NCBI RefSeq assembly: GCF_016587435.1
Contig: NZ_BNJJ01000030.1
Span: forward strand, 24,330 to 88,329
Length of the DNA stretch: 64,000 nucleotides
From: Dictyobacter formicarum
GTDB taxonomy: Bacteria > Chloroflexota > Ktedonobacteria > Ktedonobacterales > Ktedonobacteraceae
Reading direction: 5' to 3'
Shown here: in pieces, positions 37,309 through 45,099 of the stretch
Layout of the letters: each line of letters starts with the position of its first letter
Numbering within the stretch: the stretch's first letter is position 1
Program-made: the position numbers and the translations under genes
Notes under the pieces: model-generated
The model's database searches: none
Told to the model about the DNA's origin: nothing
What the model saw: the letters and a program-made list of their open reading frames with translations, nothing else

Positions 37309-38136
37309 TTATTGCACATATGTATCAATCAGAAATACAAGCTCTGTAGAGAATTCCAGCTTACGAACCTGCCAGTTGTCGACGTTAACGAGGCGCTTAA
37401 AATGTTCCTCATAATAGCTGGCCATCCCTTTGCTTTTTCCACCCAGACTCTGGATCGGATAAGAAACAACGATATAGCGTGCATTGAGAGTATGTAAAAG
37501 CCGGTAAGCCGCATGTTTATCGAGTTGTTCCAGGCAAGGAAGTACTTTGAGTACTAAAGCCAGGTCCACAGATTGAGTTGGACAGGCTTGAATGACATCG
37601 CGGGTCTGGCAGTGTCCTTCTATATGCATGAGCTCAAAATAGGCGGCCAGAAAATCCATCATGTTTTGATAAATATCGTAGGCATAGTAGGTAAATGGTT
37701 CTAACAGAGGCATCCAGGGTAGTGCGAGTGGATTGAGGCCGCAGGCGATGTCCAATATGCTATGGATGGGCGGTAGTTGCGCGAATATGGAGGTGTAGAA
37801 CTCATCAAGAATAGGCAAGCGTTCGCGGGTCGAGGCGTGATATTCCATAATGTGCCGACAGGCTTGCTTGACCTGATCGGGTTGTCCCGTTTGTAAGGCC
37901 TGCTTAAGAGCTGCCAGCCAACTCACCTGATTATCGCGCCCATCCAGGTAGGCGCCCCCGATTTGATGAAGCTTATTTTTAGTGGCCTTTACCGCCTCTT
38001 TCAGGCTGCGCCGTTTCGCCAACTCCTGTGCACCAATGGCGCTGATAAGCTCAGGACAGATATCTCTATATTTGCTACTATGGCTGACATCCGCCACAAG
38101 CTGTTCCAGGGGCGCCATTTTATCTAATCTAGGCAT
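37309..38136 (-). CDS. ArmA/RmtB-like 16S rRNA (guanine1405-N7)-methyltransferase homologue
   Basis: A 275-residue protein matching the FmrO/ArmA/RmtB family throughout: SKYRDICPELI (N-terminal subdomain), KLHQIGGAYL, HASTRERL (100-107), the SAM site ILDIACGLNPLALP (about 127-140), DLALVLKVLPCLE (191-203), SYPIQSLGGKSKGM and STELVFLIDTY. These blocks line up with RmtB motifs such as LDIACGLNPLAL and SLGGRGKGM. Members methylate N7 of G1405 and block 4,6-disubstituted deoxystreptamine aminoglycosides. Its start overlaps the stop of the transglycosylase gene by 8 bp. No mobile element is nearby, so it looks resident. Confidence 0.88.
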   Translation of the reverse strand: MPRLDKMAPLEQLVADVSHSSKYRDICPELISAIGAQELAKRRSLKEAVKATKNKLHQIGGAYLDGRDNQVSWLAALKQALQTGQPDQVKQACRHIMEYHASTRERLPILDEFYTSIFAQLPPIHSILDIACGLNPLALPWMPLLEPFTYYAYDIYQNMMDFLAAYFELMHIEGHCQTRDVIQACPTQSVDLALVLKVLPCLEQLDKHAAYRLLHTLNARYIVVSYPIQSLGGKSKGMASYYEEHFKRLVNVDNWQVRKLEFSTELVFLIDTYVQ

Positions 38137-39259
38137 AATGCAGATCTCTTATACGTTGTGTCAGCATGGTCATAAAGCGCAGATTGTGGATGGTCGCCAG
38201 GCGGAAAAAGAGCGTATCGTTAATTTTGAAGAGATGATGAAGGTAGCCGGCCGAGTAATGGGTGCAGCAGAGGCAATCACAAAACTCCGAGACTGGCCGA
38301 TCATTTTTGATATATTTGTCGTCGTTCATATACAGATAGGTGAACCACTTCTCGCCGCTTGAAAAAGAGGTCGCGGCACTGGTAAAGCTATAGAGACGGG
38401 CATGGCGCGCATCGCGTGTAGGCATGGCACAATCAAAGATTCCATAGCCCAGGCGTGTTAGCTCCGCGATACTACCCGGGTGTCCCACGCCCAGGGCATG
38501 CATCTGATAATGGGAGGGTATCAGCCCGCGTGTATAAGTGATAATATCGGTCAGCAGATTGCCATGTTTATCCAGTGGCCAGCCGCCATAACCGAAGCCA
38601 TCAAAGCCAATTTCCAGCAACGCCTCGGCACAACGTCGACGCAACTCTTCAGAGCCCCCACCTTGAACGACGCCAAAGAGCAATGGACGCTTCTCCTCCG
38701 CTAGCTTTTTCTGTTTGAGCAGGCGCTCATATTCTTTTTTACTGCGCCTGGCCCAGTCAATCGTGCGTGACACGGCCTCCGCTTGCAAATCGTAGGCCGC
38801 ATCTACATGGGTGCAATAGTCCAGACACATAATGATGTCGGCCCCATAGCTCATTTGCAGTTGGATAGCCTTTTCCGGCGTCAACTGAAATTTGCGGTCT
38901 GAACCTTCTGGTTTAAATATGATGCCATCCGCACTCAGCGAACCAAACTTCGCATTCTGCTGAATCAATGAATATGCCTGGAAGCCGCCAGAGTCAGTCA
39001 CAATCGGACCCCTCCAGCCGCTCATGGTGTGGAGTCCTCCCAGGGCCTGGATCGTGGATGTGCCGGGTCGTTGCATCAAATGGAAGGTATTCATGACCAG
39101 GGCCTGTATCTGGCAATTCTGTAGATCGGTAGCATCGGTGGAACGGACGACTCCCAGGGTGGCGTCCGGCATAAAAACAGGTAGGTCGATGTTGCCATGA
39201 GGTAATTGCAGACTTCCATATTGTAACTGCCCGACTTGGGCGGCTGATCCGTATTCCAT
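38129..39259 (-). CDS. Divergent tRNA-guanine transglycosylase
   Basis: A 376-residue TGT-family enzyme that exchanges guanine in tRNA for a deazaguanine base. Seen are VTDSGGFQAYS (Asp89), LFGVVQGGGSEEL, the nucleophile region GYGIFDCAMPTRDARH, and the zinc site CDCLCC...HH near residues 328-347. However, the base-recognition loop is GFGYGGWPLD in place of the usual GGLAVGE, and MCLDYCTHVDA replaces the FDECTPYPA-type stretch. It may therefore use another base or act as a paralogue. It is the first gene of an overlapping pair with the rRNA methyltransferase. Confidence 0.85.
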   Translation of the reverse strand: MEYGSAAQVGQLQYGSLQLPHGNIDLPVFMPDATLGVVRSTDATDLQNCQIQALVMNTFHLMQRPGTSTIQALGGLHTMSGWRGPIVTDSGGFQAYSLIQQNAKFGSLSADGIIFKPEGSDRKFQLTPEKAIQLQMSYGADIIMCLDYCTHVDAAYDLQAEAVSRTIDWARRSKKEYERLLKQKKLAEEKRPLLFGVVQGGGSEELRRRCAEALLEIGFDGFGYGGWPLDKHGNLLTDIITYTRGLIPSHYQMHALGVGHPGSIAELTRLGYGIFDCAMPTRDARHARLYSFTSAATSFSSGEKWFTYLYMNDDKYIKNDRPVSEFCDCLCCTHYSAGYLHHLFKINDTLFFRLATIHNLRFMTMLTQRIRDLHYA

Positions 39260-39325
39260 TGTCTTCCTTACTGTCTGATCTCTGTGCCTGTGTTTAATCG
39301 CACATGCTATAAAAACAATGAGGCC

Positions 39326-39331
39326 ATTATA
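39326..39331 (-). promoter_or_regulatory. Extended -10 upstream of the TGT/methyltransferase pair
   Basis: TATGC-TATAAT on the minus strand, about 67 bp before ATG 39259. The -35 is not recognisable. Confidence 0.45.
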
Positions 39332-39682
39332 GCATACTTTGAGCGTCTTTCCTGGCTATACACGTATCGGTATGCATAATTGCATCCTGGCAGGTGGACA
39401 GGGGGTGGAAAAACCCGTACAATAAAGCATGATCTCACAACGATAGTGCGGTAGAAGTATGGGTGCCACTTTGTCGATGCGTGAACGTTACGCAATCGGT
39501 TACTTCTACCTGTATGTTGTTCGGCCAACGCGCATTGTATACCCACTATATTTCAAAGAGGGAATGGCAAAAAGCAGCAAGGATATGTAGTACTACAATA
39601 TCTGTTGTCTACTGCTGCCCAAACCTTTTTGGGTAAGTGTATATATCTTGCGCTGGTTTGCATGAAGTAGAAAGAAAAATAC
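39332..39682. other. Intergenic region upstream of tldD
   Basis: About 350 bp without a supported gene. An imperfect palindrome at 39582-39602 (GATAT, TAGTACTA, ATATC) lies 80 bp before tldD and could be an operator; nothing else is clear. Confidence 0.4.
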
Positions 39683-41140
39683 ATGCGTGATCTCGCAATC
39701 AGAGCTATCAATGCCGCTCGGCAATTCGGAGCAAGCTATGTGGATGTGCGCGTTATGGAGCGTACAACTGAAGGCATTGATGTCAAAAACGGTCGTGTCG
39801 AGGGCGTGTCCAGTGGGACAAGCAGCGGTTTTAATGTGCGTGTGATTGTGAATGGCGCCTGGGGGTTTGCCAGCAGTGCGCGGATGGATAATGCTGAAGC
39901 CGAGCGCATTGCCCGGCAGGCAGTGCAGATTGCCCGTGCGAGCTCGCTGGTCGCTGGAGAAGCGGTCCGCCTATCGGCTTTACCACCACAAATTGGCTCG
40001 TATCGCACTCCAATGCAGATCGATCCATTTACTGTACCCTTGAATCAGAAGGTCCAGTTGCTGCTGGATGCTGATGCCGCTATGAGAAGCATTGAAGGCG
40101 TCGCCATCACCAGCGCGAATATGGAATACTCACGTGAGCGCAAGTTCTTTGCCAGTTCCGAGGGTAGCGAAATCGAGCAAGAGCTATTCGATACTGGAGC
40201 GGCCATCTCTGCCACGGCAGTAGATCCAGAGAGTAACGAGCTACAGACGCGCTCCTATCCCAATTCTTTTGGTCGCCAGGCTGGTACCGTTGGATATGAA
40301 TTTATCGAAGCGATGGACCTGGTTAATCACGGGGCCCGCATTGGCGAAGAGGCTGTGCGCTTGCTGGCGGCTCCTCAATGCCCCAGTGGTATTACCACCA
40401 TTATTCTGGACGGCCCACAGACTGCTCTCCAGGTTCATGAGTCCTGTGGCCATCCCATTGAACTGGATCGTGTGCTGGGTTACGAAGCAGGCTTCGTAGG
40501 CAAAAGTTTCTTAACCATGGACAAGCTCAACAGCAACTATCGCTATGGGTCAGACGTAGTCAATTTAACGGCCGATGCCACCATTCCTGGAGCGTTAGGC
40601 ACCTTTGGTTGGGATGACGAAGGGGTACCGGCTCAACGCACGCCGATCGTTTCTCAGGGCATCTTTAGTGGCTACCTGATGTCGCGTGATACGGCTCCTC
40701 TGATTGGCCTGAGCAGCAATGGCTGCGTGCGGGCGGATGGCTGGAACCGTTTGCCAATGATCCGTATGACCAATGTCAGCCTGGAACCGGGCACCTGGAA
40801 GCTCGATGACCTGATCGCCGATACCCCCGATGGGCTTTATATGAGCATTAATAAGAGTTGGAGTATTGATGATCGTCGCCTGAACTTTCAGTTTGGTGTA
40901 GAACTGGCCTATGAGATTAAGAATGGCAAGCTAGGACGCCTCTACAAAAATGCAACCTATACAGGCATAACCCCGCAATTCTGGGGATCGTGTGATGCTG
41001 TATGTGGTCTAGATGAGTGGACCGTATGGGGCACGCCCAACTGTGGTAAAGGTGAGCCGATGCAGGTGATGCGCACCGGTCATGGAGCGGCCCCGGCACG
41101 TTTTCGCAATGTGCAGGTTGGCGTTGGACGGTGGTCATAG
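39683..41140 (+). CDS. tldD: TldD-type metalloprotease subunit
   Basis: A 485-residue member of the TldD/PmbA family, the catalytic subunit of a heterodimeric zinc protease that trims modified peptides and unfolded regions. The zinc motif HExxxH appears as VHESCGHPIELDRVLG (about residue 251). The N-terminal ASYVDVRVMERTTEGIDVKN and C-terminal NCGKGEPMQVMRTGHGAAPA are family blocks; the latter holds the third metal ligand region. The partner tldE starts 17 bp later. Confidence 0.93.
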   Translation: MRDLAIRAINAARQFGASYVDVRVMERTTEGIDVKNGRVEGVSSGTSSGFNVRVIVNGAWGFASSARMDNAEAERIARQAVQIARASSLVAGEAVRLSALPPQIGSYRTPMQIDPFTVPLNQKVQLLLDADAAMRSIEGVAITSANMEYSRERKFFASSEGSEIEQELFDTGAAISATAVDPESNELQTRSYPNSFGRQAGTVGYEFIEAMDLVNHGARIGEEAVRLLAAPQCPSGITTIILDGPQTALQVHESCGHPIELDRVLGYEAGFVGKSFLTMDKLNSNYRYGSDVVNLTADATIPGALGTFGWDDEGVPAQRTPIVSQGIFSGYLMSRDTAPLIGLSSNGCVRADGWNRLPMIRMTNVSLEPGTWKLDDLIADTPDGLYMSINKSWSIDDRRLNFQFGVELAYEIKNGKLGRLYKNATYTGITPQFWGSCDAVCGLDEWTVWGTPNCGKGEPMQVMRTGHGAAPARFRNVQVGVGRWS

Positions 41141-41157
41141 AAATGGGAGTAAATAGC

Positions 41158-42495
41158 ATGTATTCTGATGAGGCAAGCGTCCGCACGTTGCTTGAGAAAG
41201 TTTTGCACTACTCCCAGGCCGAGCAGACAGAGGTGGTTTTCAATGCCACGGAGAGCGCACTGACCCGTTTCGCGACCAACCATATTCACCAGAATGTAGC
41301 CGAGTGCGATCACGAATTACGAGTGCGTGCCGTGGTAGGCAAGCGTGTTGGTGTGGCGACCACCAATCGCCTGGATGACGAATCCCTGCGCAAAGTCACA
41401 GCGCAGGCGTTTGCGATCGCGCGCATCCAACCCGAGAATCCTGAATTCAAATCGCTGCCAACGCCTGACACCATAGTATCAGCGGCCAGCTACAGTGAGC
41501 GTACCGCCCAATTTACGCCCGAGGAACGAGCTCGTCGGATTGGAATTATCGTGCAACTCGCGAAAGAGCATAATCTGGAATCCGCAGGCGCATTTTCGAC
41601 CAACACCCATCATATAGCGGTTGCCAACTCATTAGGTATTTTCGCGTATGAGCCACGTACGGATGCGGAATGCCATGCTGTTGTGATGGCCGATGGGCAC
41701 GGCTCCGGCTATACCCAGCGCATGGACACCAATGCGGACAAACTCGACTTCGAATGCATGGCTCGTGAGGCGGTTTCCAAAGCAGAGCGCAGTCGCAATC
41801 CGATCGATATCAAACTCGGAGAATATCCTATTGTCTTAGACTCCTATGCCGTCGCTGATATGTTACAACATCTCATCTTCATGGGACTCTCCGCGACCGC
41901 CGTGCAGGAAGAGCGTAGTTTTATGAATGGTCAATTTGGTAAGCAACTGGCTAGTCCATTGATTACACTCTACGACGATGGCCATGACACTGCTGGCCTG
42001 CCGCAGTCCTTTGACTATGAGGGCGTGCCAAAGCAGCGTGTCAACATCATCGAGCGTGGCATAGCGAAAGCGGTTGTCTATGATTCGTTTACCGCTGCTC
42101 GTGAAGGCAAGCCCAATACCGGTCACGCCTTACCAGCGCCGAACAGCGAAGGTCCGATGCCATTAAACCTTATGTTAGAGGCAGGAGACGCAACGCTCGA
42201 AGAACTGATCAAAGGTGTCGATCATGGTATCTATGTGACACGCTTTCACTACACAAACTCATTGCATCCAGTGAAGACGCTGCTCACAGGTATGACGCGA
42301 GACGGTACATTTCTCATTGAGCACGGAGAGCTTACCCGACCCGTGAAAAATCTGCGCTTTACACAAAGTATCCTGGACGTTTTACGCGGTACAACGGCAC
42401 TTGGCCGTGAATGCATCCAATATGCCGATTATCTCACAGTTGTAGCTCCTGCCCTACGCGTCGCAAGCTTCAACTTCACCGGTATCACCGGCTAA
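41158..42495 (+). CDS. tldE: TldE/PmbA-type protease partner subunit
   Basis: ATG 41158 with GGGAGTAAATAGC upstream gives 445 residues; ATG 41143 is an alternative. It has the family fold (EQTEVVFNATESALTRFATN, LDFECMAREAVSKAERSRNP, SFDYEGVPKQRVNIIERGIA) but no HExxxH motif, as expected for the non-catalytic PmbA/TldE chain that forms the closed chamber with TldD. Confidence 0.9.
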   Translation: MYSDEASVRTLLEKVLHYSQAEQTEVVFNATESALTRFATNHIHQNVAECDHELRVRAVVGKRVGVATTNRLDDESLRKVTAQAFAIARIQPENPEFKSLPTPDTIVSAASYSERTAQFTPEERARRIGIIVQLAKEHNLESAGAFSTNTHHIAVANSLGIFAYEPRTDAECHAVVMADGHGSGYTQRMDTNADKLDFECMAREAVSKAERSRNPIDIKLGEYPIVLDSYAVADMLQHLIFMGLSATAVQEERSFMNGQFGKQLASPLITLYDDGHDTAGLPQSFDYEGVPKQRVNIIERGIAKAVVYDSFTAAREGKPNTGHALPAPNSEGPMPLNLMLEAGDATLEELIKGVDHGIYVTRFHYTNSLHPVKTLLTGMTRDGTFLIEHGELTRPVKNLRFTQSILDVLRGTTALGRECIQYADYLTVVAPALRVASFNFTGITG

Positions 42496-42514
42496 AAGAA
42501 ATTCATGATGTTTT

Positions 42515-42637
42515 GAGCACCGCAGGTGCGCCAAAAGAATTTCCGGCGTGCTGCAATCCATGCGCCGCAGCGCATGGATTGCAGCACGCCAAAAAAAGAG
42601 ATTGGGGGCGTCGCGCCCCCACGCAGGCTGGCGAGCG
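42515..42637. repeat. Mosaic intergenic element: mini-hairpin, long hairpin, GC module
   Basis: In order: GCACC-gca-GGTGC (42517-42529), A-run, a perfect 21-bp inverted repeat (42545-42565 with 42570-42590), then a GC module (42591-42637) that begins with the 25 nt shared with 28325-28349 and contains the stem TGGGGGCG-tcg-CGCCCCCA. The module would terminate minus-strand transcription, yet both neighbours are plus-strand genes. Confidence 0.75.
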
Positions 42638-42649
42638 ACGAGAATCCCA

Positions 42650-42691
42650 GTAACAAAAGGGATGTGACCAGACTCACATCCCTTTTGTTAC
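42650..42691 (+). terminator. Terminator between tldE and cvpA
   Basis: Perfect 18-bp stem (42650-42667 with 42674-42691), 6-nt loop, with A-rich and T-rich arm ends. Confidence 0.75.
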
Positions 42692-42779
42692 AAACCTCCT
42701 TCTCACGTTATATCATTATGTATGATAATAGACTCAGCTGTTCAACTGTAAATACTTTATGATCCGGGAGGATAAAGCG

Positions 42780-43325
42780 ATGTCTCTAAGCTGGATTGAT
42801 ATTCTCTTTCTTGCTACAGTCGCCCTGTTAGTTTTTAATGGTTTTCGCAATGGAGCTGTCTTTAGTTTAGTGAGCTTGCTTGGTCTCCCCGTAGGTCTCT
42901 GGGTTGCATACGCGTATGGTCCCCAATTTACCCAGATGCTATCCTCAAATGGCATCCCGGCAACGCCCCTCATATCCTATATTGTACTTTTCTTTGGTAG
43001 TGTTTTTGTGGTACACATTGTTGGCAACTTTATTCGTGGTGCAGTTAGAAGCACACCGGTTATCAGCCAGGGTGACACCTTAGTGGGTGGCGCGATCGGC
43101 TTTGTCGAAGCATGGCTGCTCTGGCTTTTGCTACTGATCGTCCTGGGCGCTTTTCTGGGAAGTCTGCAAACCTCGCTGGTACAGGGTTCCGGCCTGGTTC
43201 CTGGCTTAAACATTCATCTCGATCAATTGCAGGGCTGGCACGATTTTTACAACCAGGCAGTCACCAATAGCTTATTCGCTAAAGTGAATAGCCTGTTCAT
43301 AAAATCCCTGCCCAGTTTGCCCTAG
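42780..43325 (+). CDS. CvpA family membrane protein
   Basis: ATG 42780 with GGGAGGATAAAGCG upstream; 181 residues. Four membrane helices: IDILFLATVALLVFNGFRNG, VFSLVSLLGLPVGLWVAYAY, ISYIVLFFGSVFVVHIVG and the last, WLLWLLLLIVLGAFLG. The FRNG turn after helix 1 is the CvpA hallmark. Relatives are linked to colicin V export and envelope stress; the molecular role is not established. hflX follows. Confidence 0.85.
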   Translation: MSLSWIDILFLATVALLVFNGFRNGAVFSLVSLLGLPVGLWVAYAYGPQFTQMLSSNGIPATPLISYIVLFFGSVFVVHIVGNFIRGAVRSTPVISQGDTLVGGAIGFVEAWLLWLLLLIVLGAFLGSLQTSLVQGSGLVPGLNIHLDQLQGWHDFYNQAVTNSLFAKVNSLFIKSLPSLP

Positions 43326-43348
43326 TTGAGTTGAATGCAATGTGAAAC

Positions 43349-44746
43349 TTGCTTTCTCCCGGTCTAATTCATACAATACACGATAGCACACTGTTTGTAT
43401 TAGCAATAGACCGGAGGTTGCTTACGACAAAATCTGAACGTTTCATCGATACTGGTGTCAGTCGAGGACCTGAGCGCGCCTATCTCGTAGCGGTTGACGC
43501 TACAAGCGCTGATAGTGTCTGGAGTGTAGAGGACTCACTCAACGAATTGGGCGCGCTGGCCCGCACGGCTGGTGCTGAAGTAGTAGGTACGTTGCGCCAG
43601 CGGCTGGCGCATCCCGATGCCGCGACATATCTGGGAAAAGGACGTCTACAGGAACTTGTCGATATCGAGAGACAGCTCGATTGTGAGTTGATCATCTTTG
43701 ATGATGAGCTTTCGCCTACCCAGCAACGCAATCTCGAAAAAGTTCTCAATGCGCGCGTTATCGATCGTACCGCGCTGATCCTCGATATCTTTGCTCAACA
43801 TGCTCGCACCCGTGAAGGCATCCTGCAGGTAGAGCTGGCCCAGATGGAATATCGCTTGCCCCGACTCAGCGGCCAGGAGGTGGAATTTACCCGCCAGGCA
43901 GGTGGTTCACGAGGAGCTACCGGTGGAGTGGGAGGCGCCATTGGTGTACGCGGTCCTGGTGAAACCAAGCTAGAGATTGATCGACGGCGTATTCGTAGTC
44001 GTATCTCAGAGCTAAAAGAAGAGATCGAGGATGTACGCAAGCAGCGCGCCATTCACCGCCGTCAACGTGCGGCCCAGGCTATGCCGGTAATTGCCGTCGT
44101 TGGTTATACCAATACAGGCAAATCGACCCTCTTTAACGCATTGACCGAAGCAGGCGTGCTGGTTGAGAATATGCTCTTTGCCACGCTCGATCCGGTCACA
44201 CGCCACATTACCTTGCCCAATCACCAGGAAATCTTGTTAACAGACACAGTGGGCTTTATTCAGAAGCTACCGACCAAGCTGATTGCAGCCTTCCGAGCTA
44301 CACTTGAAGAAGTCGTGGAAGCAGATATACTACTAGAGGTTGTAGATATCAACCATGAGAACGCCATCGAGCAGAACGAAACCGTCAATGAGATCCTGGA
44401 AGAACTGGAGGCCGCCGACAAGCCAAGGGTCACGGCCCTGAACAAGGTTGATCTGGTTGATGATCCCGAAGACATCGATACCAGCCTATACCCCAATGCC
44501 GTTCCGGTTTCAGCTTTGAAGAAGCAGGGCCTGGATACCTTAATGGAAACTATTGCTCGGGTTGTGGCGGAGAATATGGATGAGGTAGACATCGTCATTC
44601 CTTATCGCAAGGGGGATCTGGTCGAGCTTTTCCACCGCCGAGGCAATATCGTAAAGGAAGAGCACCTGGAGGACGGGGTGCATATCGTCGGGCGTATTCA
44701 TCGCTCACTGCGCGGCTACTTTCTCTCCTATTCAATTGCCGAGTAG
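43349..44746 (+). CDS. hflX: GTPase HflX
   Basis: Ribosome-associated GTPase that splits stalled or hibernating 70S ribosomes. Seen are the HflX N-domain (ERAYLVAVD, VGTLRQRLAHPDAATYLGKG, IFDDELSPTQQRNLEKVL), the GGxGxRGPGE loop (GGAIGVRGPGETKLEIDRRR), the G1 motif VVGYTNTGKST, G3 DTVGFIQKLP and G4 NKVD. No ATG or GTG start fits: 43349 is TTG, and TTG 43418 directly follows CGGAGG. The true start is therefore uncertain within the first 25 codons. Confidence 0.92.
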   Translation: MLSPGLIHTIHDSTLFVLAIDRRLLTTKSERFIDTGVSRGPERAYLVAVDATSADSVWSVEDSLNELGALARTAGAEVVGTLRQRLAHPDAATYLGKGRLQELVDIERQLDCELIIFDDELSPTQQRNLEKVLNARVIDRTALILDIFAQHARTREGILQVELAQMEYRLPRLSGQEVEFTRQAGGSRGATGGVGGAIGVRGPGETKLEIDRRRIRSRISELKEEIEDVRKQRAIHRRQRAAQAMPVIAVVGYTNTGKSTLFNALTEAGVLVENMLFATLDPVTRHITLPNHQEILLTDTVGFIQKLPTKLIAAFRATLEEVVEADILLEVVDINHENAIEQNETVNEILEELEAADKPRVTALNKVDLVDDPEDIDTSLYPNAVPVSALKKQGLDTLMETIARVVAENMDEVDIVIPYRKGDLVELFHRRGNIVKEEHLEDGVHIVGRIHRSLRGYFLSYSIAE

Positions 44747-44770
44747 CCTGCCTGCCGTAGCCACCACGTT

Positions 44771-44866
44771 AGAAGTTCTAGAAAGTGTCTGAAAAACCTG
44801 CGGTTCGTGCCTCAAGCTGGAGCAAGCCTAGCACCTACGACGATTCGCACCTTCGGTGCTCAAAAG
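44771..44866 (-). repeat. Intergenic repeat family A, copy 2
   Basis: Read on the minus strand it starts GAGCACCGAAGGTGCG and continues TAGGTGCT, GCTTGC, CAGCTTGA, matching 32321-32420. The mini-hairpin GCACC-ttc-GGTGC is at 44847-44859. Confidence 0.75.
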
Positions 44867-44870
44867 GTGT

Positions 44871-44915
44871 TTTATTGTGCAACACGGTCGCTGTTCGACC
44901 GTGTTGCACAATAAA
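44871..44915. terminator. Long perfect hairpin after hflX
   Basis: Perfect 20-bp stem (44871-44890 with 44896-44915), 5-nt loop, A/T-rich at the base. Central part of a mosaic element with repeat A before it and a GC module after it. Confidence 0.8.
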
Positions 44916-44920
44916 TAAAA

Positions 44921-44959
44921 AGAACTCGGGCGCGCATGCGGCCGCCCGCCAGGCGGCGC
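44921..44959 (-). repeat. GC-rich repeat module, diverged copy
   Basis: Reverse complement reads GCCTGGCGGGCGGCC then GCATGCGCGCCCGAG and TTCTTTTTATT, following the same plan (GCCTGG, GC stem, CCCC-like arm, T-run) as the modules at 28310, 42591 and 59175. Similarity is weaker than between the first two copies. Confidence 0.45.
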
Positions 44960-45099
44960 TTTGATTCCCATGATGATAGGAGTTAGGGAACGTTGGTGTA
45001 GGTCTGGCTGGAAGGGCTATTATCTTGTCGATTGGGGTACGGTATGCTATCCTGCTGAATACAATCACTCTGATCTTGAGTTTGAAAAAGGCGCAAATT

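Noticed and set aside
42515..42691. CRISPR array
   Set aside because: The repeated GC motifs are hairpins of unequal spacing with no constant repeat-spacer unit and no cas genes.
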